A DNA stretch of 64,000 nucleotides from Pseudomarimonas salicorniae. Its GTDB lineage: Bacteria; Pseudomonadota; Gammaproteobacteria; Xanthomonadales; Xanthomonadaceae. A model generated the notes under the pieces. It was not told the origin of the DNA. It saw nothing but the letters and a program-made list of their open reading frames with translations, and ran no database searches. A program made the position numbers and the translations under genes. Within the stretch, counting starts at the first letter, position 1. Every line of letters begins with the position of its first letter. Positions 50,213 through 57,298 of this stretch are shown one piece after another. Where the stretch lies: positions 248,001 to 312,000 of the forward strand of contig NZ_JALNMH010000002.1 of the NCBI RefSeq assembly GCF_023156535.1. The letters are read 5' to 3'.

Positions 50213-50977
50213 ATGAAGTTCATCAAGGCGCTGCTGCTGGTGATCCTGCTCCTGCTGGCGCTGGCCGCGCTGGCGATCTTCCTGTTTCCCGCCAGTACCG
50301 CGATCAGCTGGATGGGCGGTCGCCTCGGACCGGTCCAGCTCGAAGAGGTGGGCGGCACGATCTGGGACGGCCATGCCGGTCGGGCCACGGCCTTCGGCGA
50401 GGACCTGGGCCGCCTGCGCTGGACGGCCAGCCCGATCAGCGCCCTGCGCGCGGCGCCGCGGGTGAATCTGGAGCTGGAGGGCGAGCGCTACCAGGGCAGC
50501 ACGCTTGCGGTGCTGCACGGCGCGCTGTCGATGGACCTGGCCGATGCGAAGTTCCGCTTCCCGGCGGAGAAGCTGCGCCCGGCGCTGGACGTGCCCGGCC
50601 TCGTGCCCACCGGCACGGTCGAGGTCGACCTGCCCAGCGCGAACATCGTCGGCGGCTATCCGCGCTCGCTGCGCGGCGAGGCGATCTGGCGCGACGCGGC
50701 GGTAGCCGGCGAGGCCGCGGCTGCGCTGGGCGACATTAAGGCCGAGTTCCGCACCACGGCCGATGGGGCGATCACCGGTGTGATCAGCGACCTCGGCGGC
50801 CCGCTCAAGGTCGAGGGCAGCTTCCGCTTTGCGCTTACCGGCTATGAGGCCGAGGCCCTGCTGACCCCGCGGGGCAGCAATCTGGCCCTCGACAAGGCCC
50901 TCAACCACATCGGCGAGCGCCAGCCGGACGGCAGCGCCTACCTGACGATCACCGGCTCGATGCTGCCGATCCGCTAG
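50213..50977 (+). CDS. gspN: Type II secretion protein GspN
   Basis: A 254-residue protein with an N-terminal helix (about 5-27) and a periplasmic domain of repeated beta strands. The motif GGTIWDGHAGRAT matches GspN. GspN is present in only some type II systems; its role is unclear. It is the last secretion gene; gspD and gspC are not found next to it. Confidence 0.85.
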   Translation: MKFIKALLLVILLLLALAALAIFLFPASTAISWMGGRLGPVQLEEVGGTIWDGHAGRATAFGEDLGRLRWTASPISALRAAPRVNLELEGERYQGSTLAVLHGALSMDLADAKFRFPAEKLRPALDVPGLVPTGTVEVDLPSANIVGGYPRSLRGEAIWRDAAVAGEAAAALGDIKAEFRTTADGAITGVISDLGGPLKVEGSFRFALTGYEAEALLTPRGSNLALDKALNHIGERQPDGSAYLTITGSMLPIR

Positions 50978-50986
50978 CCTTTGCCC

Positions 50987-51778
50987 ATGAACCTCGACGA
51001 CGCCTTCCTTGACCATGCGCTGCAGGTCGCCCGCCAGGCGGTCGACGCCGCGGCGCAGGTGATCCATGGCCACTATCGCAGCGAGACGCTCGGCGTGGAG
51101 CACAAGGCCGACGACTCGCCGGTGACCCGCGCCGATGTCGAGTCCGAGCAGGCCATCCGCCGGGTCCTGCTCGGCGCCTTTCCTGACCACGCCATCTACG
51201 GTGAGGAGGAGGGGCGTCGCGGCGACAGTCCTTTCCTCTGGCTGGTCGATCCGATCGACGGCACCAAGAGTTTCGTTCGCAGCTACCCGATGTTCAGTAC
51301 CCAGGTCGCGCTGATGGTCGGCGACGAGCTGGTGCTGGGCGTGTCCTGCGCCTCCGAGTTTGGCGAGACCGCCTGGGCCCGGCGCGGCGGCGGTGCCTTC
51401 CTCGACGGCCGGCCGGTCCGCTGCGCCACCACCGAGGGCTGGAACCGGGCGACCCTGTCCACCGGCAACCTCAAGTCGCTGGCCACCGGGCGTGGATGGC
51501 GGCAGCTTGGCGAGCTGGTTCCGAAGTTGCATCGGATCCGCGGCTACGGCGACTTCTTCCACTACCACCTGCTGGCCCGTGGCTCGATCGACCTGGTTCT
51601 GGAGTCCGACGTCAACATTCTCGACATCGCCGCGCTCACCGTGATCGTCCGCGAGGCCGGCGGCGTGTTCACCGATCTCGACGGCCAGCCGCCCGGGCTT
51701 GCCACCACAAGCGTGCTGGCCGGCGTGCCCGACCTGCATGCCCGCGGGCTGGACCATTTCAGGAACTGGCGCGCATGA
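50987..51778 (+). CDS. hisN: Inositol-monophosphatase-family phosphatase, probably histidinol-phosphatase
   Basis: A 263-residue magnesium-dependent phosphatase. Metal ligands are visible in GEEEG, DPIDGTKSF and, near the C-terminus, ESDVNILDIAALTVIVREAGG. The DPIDGTKSFVRSYPMFSTQVAL stretch resembles the HisN subfamily more than SuhB, but a general inositol or sugar phosphatase is possible. The ATG at 50987 is 9 bp after gspN, so it may be transcribed with the secretion genes. ATGA overlap with nudE. Confidence 0.75.
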   Translation: MNLDDAFLDHALQVARQAVDAAAQVIHGHYRSETLGVEHKADDSPVTRADVESEQAIRRVLLGAFPDHAIYGEEEGRRGDSPFLWLVDPIDGTKSFVRSYPMFSTQVALMVGDELVLGVSCASEFGETAWARRGGGAFLDGRPVRCATTEGWNRATLSTGNLKSLATGRGWRQLGELVPKLHRIRGYGDFFHYHLLARGSIDLVLESDVNILDIAALTVIVREAGGVFTDLDGQPPGLATTSVLAGVPDLHARGLDHFRNWRA

Positions 51779-52329
51779 AGCCGCTGCCGACCGTGCATGG
51801 CCAGGAGGACCTCGACTTCGGCGGGCGGTTCAAGGTCGAGCGCCTGGATCTCGAGTTCAGCAACGGCGCCCGGCGCATCTACGAGCGGATGAAGCCACGC
51901 GGCCGCGGCGCGGTGATCGTGGTGCCGATGCGGGACGCCGACACCGTGCTGCTGGTCCGCGAGTACGCCTGCGGCGTGCACCGCTATGAGCTGGGCCTGG
52001 TCAAGGGGCGCATCGACCCCGGCGAAACGCCGGAGCAGGCTGCCGACCGCGAGCTCAAGGAAGAGGCCGGCTACGGCGCGCGCAAACTTGAGGTGGTGAG
52101 GGCAATGACCCTCGCTCCGACCTACATGAGCCACCAGACCCATCTGGTGCTGGCCAGCGACCTGTACCCCGAGAAGCTCGAAGGCGACGAGCCCGAGCCC
52201 CTCGATGTGGTCCCCTGGCGGCTCGATGCCCTGGATGAGCTGATGCTGCGCGAGGACGTGTCCGAGGGGCGCTCGCTGGCGGCCCTGTTCATCGCCCGCG
52301 AACTGTTGTGGAAGAGGAGCAAGGCATGA
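51775..52329 (+). CDS. nudE: ADP-compound hydrolase NudE (Nudix)
   Basis: A 184-residue Nudix hydrolase of ADP-ribose, NADH and diadenosine phosphates. The Nudix box is GRIDPGETPEQAADRELKEE followed by AGYG (about 81-104). The C-terminal DVSEGRSLAALFIARELL matches NudE. It overlaps both neighbours by 4 bp, between two inositol-phosphatase-fold genes. Confidence 0.9.
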   Translation: MKPLPTVHGQEDLDFGGRFKVERLDLEFSNGARRIYERMKPRGRGAVIVVPMRDADTVLLVREYACGVHRYELGLVKGRIDPGETPEQAADRELKEEAGYGARKLEVVRAMTLAPTYMSHQTHLVLASDLYPEKLEGDEPEPLDVVPWRLDALDELMLREDVSEGRSLAALFIARELLWKRSKA

Positions 52330-53129
52330 GCGAGCCGGCCACCGTGCAGGCCCTGCTGGAACCGGTCATCGGCCTGGTGCACGAGGCCGGCGAGGCGATC
52401 ATGGCGGTCTACGCCGAGGACTTCGACGTCGAGCACAAGGACGACCGTAGCCCGCTGACCGCCGCCGACCGCGCCGCCCACGGCATCCTCGACGCCGGTC
52501 TGGTAGCGCTGGCAGGCGGCTATCCGGTGCTCAGCGAGGAGTCCGCCCATATCCCCTGGGAGACCCGGCGTGGCTGGCGGACCTACTGGCTCGTCGACCC
52601 ACTCGATGGTACCCGTGAGTTCGTCAAGCGAAACGGCGAGTTCACCGTCAACGTCGCCCTGATCGACGACGACCGGCCGGTGCTCGGCGTCGTCTATGCG
52701 CCGGCGCTGGGTTACCTCGCCTACGCTGCGGCCGGCTGCGGCGCCTTCCGTCGCGCCGCCAACGGTCAGGACATCGCCCTTTCCACCCGGCCGCAGTCCG
52801 CCGGCCCGCTGCGCGTCGCCGCCAGCCGTTCCCACCTCGACGAACGCACGCTCGCCCTGCTCGAGCGGGTCGGCGAGCACGAGCGCATCGGCCTCGGCTC
52901 CTCGCTGAAGTTCTGCCGCATCGCCGAGGGTCAGATCGACCTCTACCCGCGCTTCGGGCCGACCTCGGAGTGGGACACGGCGGCCGCGCAGTGCCTGCTC
53001 GAGGAAGCCGGGGGCGCGGTGATCAAGGTCGATGGCGAGCCGCTGCGCTACAACACCAAGGACAGCCTGCTGAACACCGACTTCCTGGCCCTGGCCAGCC
53101 GCGACCTGCCATGGCGGAACTGGGTGTGA
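52326..53129 (+). CDS. cysQ: 3'(2'),5'-bisphosphate nucleotidase CysQ
   Basis: A 267-residue phosphatase that removes PAP, the by-product of sulfate assimilation. Metal-binding motifs are SEESAHIPW, VDPLDGTREFVKRNGEFTVN and, near the C-terminus, GPTSEWDTAAAQCLLEEAGG; the DGTREF form is typical of CysQ. It follows nudE with an ATGA overlap. nudE-cysQ adjacency is common in gammaproteobacteria. Confidence 0.93.
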   Translation: MSEPATVQALLEPVIGLVHEAGEAIMAVYAEDFDVEHKDDRSPLTAADRAAHGILDAGLVALAGGYPVLSEESAHIPWETRRGWRTYWLVDPLDGTREFVKRNGEFTVNVALIDDDRPVLGVVYAPALGYLAYAAAGCGAFRRAANGQDIALSTRPQSAGPLRVAASRSHLDERTLALLERVGEHERIGLGSSLKFCRIAEGQIDLYPRFGPTSEWDTAAAQCLLEEAGGAVIKVDGEPLRYNTKDSLLNTDFLALASRDLPWRNWV

Positions 53130-53160
53130 TGGGCTCGTTGACCCGCAGGGCCCCTGCCCG

Positions 53161-53973
53161 ATGAGTGACGCCGCCGATCAACTCGAGCGCCTGATCACCA
53201 TCATGGCCGCCCTGCGCGACCCCGAGGGTGGCTGCCCCTGGGATCTCGAGCAGGACTTCGCCAGCATTGCCCCGTACACCATCGAGGAAGCCTACGAGGT
53301 GGCCGACGCCATCGAGCGCGGCGACATGGGCGATCTTCGCGAGGAGCTGGGCGACCTGCTGCTCCAGGTGGTCTTCCACGCGCAGATGGCCCGGGAGCGC
53401 GACGCCTTCGACCTCGCCGACGTAGCCCGGGCGATCAGCGACAAGATGGTCGCCCGCCATCCGCACGTGTTTGGTGACGTGGAGATGCGCGATTCGGCCG
53501 AGCAGACCGAGGCCTGGGAGCAGGGCAAGGCCGCCGAGCGCGCGGCCAAGGGGGAGACGGACGACAGCGCACTGGCCGGCATCGCACGCGGTCTGCCTGA
53601 GTGGATGCGCGCGATCAAGCTGCAGAAGCGCGCGGCGCGGGTGGGCTTCGACTGGCCCTCGCCCGATCCCGTCTTCGACAAGCTGCATGAGGAGATCGAC
53701 GAGCTGCGCGCGGAGTTCCGCGCCGAGGACCCGGGTCGCCTGGAGCGCCTCGAGGACGAGCTGGGCGACGTGCTCTTCGTGGCCGCCAACCTGGCCCGGC
53801 ACGCCGGCGTCGATCCCGGCCGCGCCCTGCGTCGCGCCAACGCCAAATTCGAGCGGCGCTTCAGGCGCATGGAAACCCTCGCCCGCGAGCGCGGCATCGA
53901 GCTCGCCGCCCAGCCTCTCGCCGAGCAGGACAAGCTCTGGGACGAAGCCAAGCGCGAGGAGCGCAAAGGTTAG
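53161..53973 (+). CDS. mazG: Nucleoside triphosphate pyrophosphohydrolase MazG
   Basis: A 270-residue housecleaning NTP pyrophosphatase with two MazG domains. The first has CPWDLEQDFASIAPYTIEEAYE and the metal-binding EELGDLLLQVVFHAQMA; the second has KLHEEIDELRAEF and EDELGDVLFVAANLARH. It starts 31 bp after cysQ and ends the rightward operon. A large repeat element follows. Confidence 0.95.
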   Translation: MSDAADQLERLITIMAALRDPEGGCPWDLEQDFASIAPYTIEEAYEVADAIERGDMGDLREELGDLLLQVVFHAQMARERDAFDLADVARAISDKMVARHPHVFGDVEMRDSAEQTEAWEQGKAAERAAKGETDDSALAGIARGLPEWMRAIKLQKRAARVGFDWPSPDPVFDKLHEEIDELRAEFRAEDPGRLERLEDELGDVLFVAANLARHAGVDPGRALRRANAKFERRFRRMETLARERGIELAAQPLAEQDKLWDEAKREERKG

Positions 53974-54017
53974 GGCGCTTGCGCGCCTTCAAGAGGGAGC
54001 GACCCAGAGCCCGCTTG

Positions 54018-54925
54018 GGGCGCATATTTGCCGTTCGCCCTGGCCGGCGAATAGGGCCTTCTTTCTGGATCCAGAGCCGGATCAAGATCAACATCAAGGG
54101 CATTTCGAACCGTCCTTCGGCCGGCCCGAGTCACTTCTCTTTGCGTGCCCAAAGAGAAGTAACCAAGAGAAAGGGCACCCCGGTCAGGCGCCTTCCGGGC
54201 TTCCTGCCCTCCAGGTTCGCGTGCGGGCTCCGGGGTTTTTCGACAGCACGTCCTTGTCCTGGCGAAAAACACGCGCGCATCGTGCGCGCGTCCCTGCGGG
54301 CTCCTGCTGGGCATGGCCATCCTGGCCATGCTTATTCCAGCAGGTCCGGCCACGGGCATTCCGTGCCCGTGGCGTTCGCCGGGGCGACGCATGCGTCGCC
54401 TTTGTCCGGCTCACCCTCCACCCGCCCGCCGCCAGACAGGGGCCCCGTTGATCGGCCTTCCTGGCCGCACAGCCCGTGGACCGACCGGGCAAGGCTTTTC
54501 AGGCGGCGTGTCGCGGAACGTGGCCCTCGAATCTCGAAAACCTCATTGCGCGTGGGTCCCGTGTGCAGCGCCGAGTAGCGCAGGAAGCCGGCGGGGAAAG
54601 GCGTGGATGTTTGAGCGCAGGGATGCGCGAGTTCACGCCGGCCGCCGGGTTCCGAGCAACGCAGGGCACCGGCATTGCGCAGCAATGACGGCGCGGAAGT
54701 CGGGTCGGCTTCTCTTTGGTTACTTTCTCTTACGGCGGACCTCCTGTCCGCCGCCCTTCGGGCCGCCTGCGGCGTTCGGCCGCGCTCCTGCGCGGCTCGT
54801 GCCGATCAAGAGAAAGTGACTCGGGCCGACCGCAGGTCGGTCTGAAAGCTCTTGATCCTGTTCTTGATCTGGCTTCGCCCGAAAGGCCCATCTCGCCGGC
54901 CAGGGCGAACGGCAAACTTGTGCCC
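54018..54925. repeat. Large intergenic repeat element, copy 3 (908 bp) with a 69-bp insertion
   Basis: Closest to copy 2 (42642-43481), including the same row of hairpins in the core, and with the same inverted ends. It differs by a 69-bp insertion at 54732-54800 placed exactly in the loop of the right-hand CTTTCTCTT/AAGAGAAAG hairpin. The insertion itself holds GGCGGAC-CTCCT-GTCCGCC and further short GC inverted repeats. It fills most of the convergent gap between mazG and the first subtilisin. The remaining 54926-54979 shows nothing. Confidence 0.8.
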
Positions 54926-54979
54926 ATACCTAGCATCGACCCGATCAGATGCCTGATCCCGCTATCCCGCGGCAGATGC

Positions 54980-55009
54980 AGGAAGGCCCGGCAATCGCCG
55001 GGCCTTCCT
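54980..55009 (-). terminator. Hairpin terminator after the first subtilisin gene
   Basis: AGGAAGGCCCGGC-AATC-GCCGGGCCTTCCT, a perfect 13-bp stem, 22 bp past the stop of the leftward protease gene. No long T tract follows, but the position and stability fit a transcript end. Confidence 0.65.
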
Positions 55010-55031
55010 GGGTCACGCTGTATCGCTTCGA

Positions 55032-56891
55032 CTAGAACTGCAGGCTCCAGTCGTCGATGTAGCCGGTGTCGCCGCGTGCGGCGTCGCGGACGCGCAGCTT
55101 CCAGGTGCCGTTGGCGGACACCGAGGAGGCATTGATCGTCCAGCTCTGCTGCAGGTTGTCGGCGCTGCCGCCGCTGCGGTTGTGCAGGTTGGCGGTCGCG
55201 CCGTTCGGGGCCACCAGATCGACCACCAGGTCACCGCGGTAGGTGTGCTTGATGTCCACCGTCACCACGAGATCTGAAGGCGCATTGCCGGAGAGCCCGC
55301 TGACCGTGATCGGACTTTCCACCGTGCGGTAGTCGGAGATCGTGTAGTTGCTGGTGTTCTCGAAGAAGGTGGTGCCACCTCCGCCGCCGGGCGGATCATA
55401 GCTGCCGACCAGGCTGACGCCGGAGAAGCTCGTGTAGCCACGAACCAGCACGTGGTAGGTGCCCGCTTGCGGGCTGGTGAAGCTGCAGCTCTCGGTGCTG
55501 CTGCTGGTCCAGGAACGGCAGTCGTAGCTGCTGGTGGTCGGGGCCGAGCCGAAGCGCACGTACAGGTCGGCGTCGCCCGAGCCGCCACTGGTCAGGAAGT
55601 CCAGATTGCTGGCCCCGGCCGGCACGTCGAGGGTGAAGCGCTGCTCGCTGCCGGCACCACCGGACAGGCCGGTCACCGGCACGTTGTTGGTCAGCGCGCC
55701 GCCGCCACCTCCGCCACCGCCACCCCCGCCGCCGCCGCCGCCACCACCGCCGTTGAGAGCGGAGATCGCAGCAGGGATATCGACGAGGCCGTAGCCATAG
55801 AAATTGTCGCGACCGCTGCTGCCAAGATCCTCGGCGCTGGCATTGATCGCGTTGCGCACGTCGGCGTTGCTCGCGCTGAGGTCAGAGCTCCAGACCACCG
55901 CGGCGGCGCCGGCCACATGCGGGCTGGCCATCGAAGTGCCGTTGAGGCTGCTGTAGCCGCTGCCGTACGTGCTCTCCACATTGACGCCCGGCGCGGAGAT
56001 CTCCACCTGGCTGTTGTACTGCGAAAAGCTCGCGCGCGCCTTCGAGCTGTTCACCGCCGCCACCGACACGACGCTCGAGTACGAGGCGGGATAGCTGAAC
56101 GACGAGTTGCCGCCGTTGCCGGCCGCGGCGATGGATAGCACGCCCTGGTTGTACAACGACTGGAAGCCGTTGGACTCGGTGCTGTTCGAGCCGCCGCCGC
56201 CGAGGCTCATGTTGATCACCAGCTTCTTGCCAGCGCTGTCGGCGGCGCTCTTGCAGCGATTGGCCGCGTTGATCAGGTCGGAGGCATAGGTCCACTGGCA
56301 CTGCGAGCCGGAGAACACCTGCACGAAGTACATCGAGAGCGGGCCCGGCGCCACGCCCACCACGCCCTTGGTGTTGTCCTGGGCGGCGATGGTGCCGGCG
56401 ACGTGGGTGCCGTGGCCGCAGGCATCGCTGCTCCAGCCGCTCGGATAGCCACCGCGGATGTCGAGGCCGGCGAAGTCCTCGTGGCTCGCGTTCACGCCCG
56501 AGTCGATCACGCAGACCATGACGCCGTTGCCGGTGTGGCCCTGCGCCCAGGCGCTGGGCGCGCCGACCAGGTTGATGCCATAGGGCGTGGACTGGGCCAG
56601 CGAGTAGCGCTTGGGGTCGGGCTCGACCGACTTCACGCGCGGATCTTTCTTCAGAGCATGCAACTGGGTCTTGCTGAGGGTCATGGCGATGGCGCCGAGA
56701 TCCTCGAATTCGTGGTGCACCTTGGCCGTGGCCCCGGCGAGCTTGCCAGCCAGCGAGTCGGTCATCAGCTTGGCGGAGACCCCCTCCTCCAGCTCGACGA
56801 TATAGCGCTGCCCCCCCTGGGCCGACGTCGCACCGGCCATGGCCAGCGCGATGCCAGCCCACAACACACTTCTGCGTACTGCCTTGTTCAC
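55032..56891 (-). CDS. Secreted subtilisin-family (S8) serine protease with PPC and P domains
   Basis: A 619-residue preproenzyme. Signal peptide (about 1-26), I9-type propeptide (about 28-100) and S8 catalytic domain (about 105-380), with the triad in VCVIDSG (Asp), CGHGTHVAG (His) and NGTSMASPHVAG (Ser). A linker of 18 glycines (55698-55751) leads to a pre-peptidase C-terminal (PPC) domain with GDADLYVRFG, then a proprotein-convertase P domain ending GYIDDWSLQF. Secreted proteases of this build are usually exported by the type II system, whose pseudopilin genes lie just upstream. It is a paralog of the next gene, with similar prodomain, catalytic, PPC and P parts. Confidence 0.93.
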   Translation of the reverse strand: MNKAVRRSVLWAGIALAMAGATSAQGGQRYIVELEEGVSAKLMTDSLAGKLAGATAKVHHEFEDLGAIAMTLSKTQLHALKKDPRVKSVEPDPKRYSLAQSTPYGINLVGAPSAWAQGHTGNGVMVCVIDSGVNASHEDFAGLDIRGGYPSGWSSDACGHGTHVAGTIAAQDNTKGVVGVAPGPLSMYFVQVFSGSQCQWTYASDLINAANRCKSAADSAGKKLVINMSLGGGGSNSTESNGFQSLYNQGVLSIAAAGNGGNSSFSYPASYSSVVSVAAVNSSKARASFSQYNSQVEISAPGVNVESTYGSGYSSLNGTSMASPHVAGAAAVVWSSDLSASNADVRNAINASAEDLGSSGRDNFYGYGLVDIPAAISALNGGGGGGGGGGGGGGGGGGALTNNVPVTGLSGGAGSEQRFTLDVPAGASNLDFLTSGGSGDADLYVRFGSAPTTSSYDCRSWTSSSTESCSFTSPQAGTYHVLVRGYTSFSGVSLVGSYDPPGGGGGTTFFENTSNYTISDYRTVESPITVSGLSGNAPSDLVVTVDIKHTYRGDLVVDLVAPNGATANLHNRSGGSADNLQQSWTINASSVSANGTWKLRVRDAARGDTGYIDDWSLQF

Positions 56892-57001
56892 TTGCTACCC
56901 TCCAGCGTTAAGCCGGACGCCCCTGATGCAACCCGCCCGGCGTGAGTGGATCGATTGGTGGAGGGGTGACCCTACCAGCGCTCAACGGGCGTTCATACTT
57001 C

Positions 57002-57024
57002 CTTCAGCCATCGGGAGGTTCCCC
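57002..57024 (-). promoter_or_regulatory. Conserved upstream box of subtilisin 1
   Basis: Read leftward, GGGGAACCTCCCGAT...CTGAAG lies 111 bp before the start codon at 56891. A near-identical box lies 112 bp before the second subtilisin. The flanking GAAC/TTCA bases are also shared. It is a candidate activator site or promoter. The rest of the 407-bp gap (56892-57298) has only an A/T-rich patch at 57080-57130 and the hairpin at 57248-57275. Confidence 0.6.
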
Positions 57025-57247
57025 AGTCGGGGCCTCCGAATCACCCCGTGTCAATCACTTGGATGGTTTCGAGCGAAAGCGCAAGCGATCTATTTGCCAG
57101 ATAAGCGGTAGATATTTAGCGATAAACGGTTGCCGCCTTCACGTTCTGCTCGGCTGGGGCGTGGGACAGGTGTCGCCTGCGGGGCGGGCGAACAGGGCGA
57201 CGCAGGCTGTTTCGCGACCACTGGCAAAGATGGCGCTCGCGCCACGA

Positions 57248-57275
57248 CGAAGACCCGGCCGGGGCCGGGTCTTCG
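57248..57275 (-). terminator. Hairpin terminator after the second subtilisin gene
   Basis: Arms CGAAGACCCGGCC and GGCCGGGTCTTCG match perfectly, 24 bp past the stop of the leftward gene. There is no T tract on the leftward side. Confidence 0.65.
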
Positions 57276-57298
57276 CTTTACGCTGTGGAACGGAGTGC

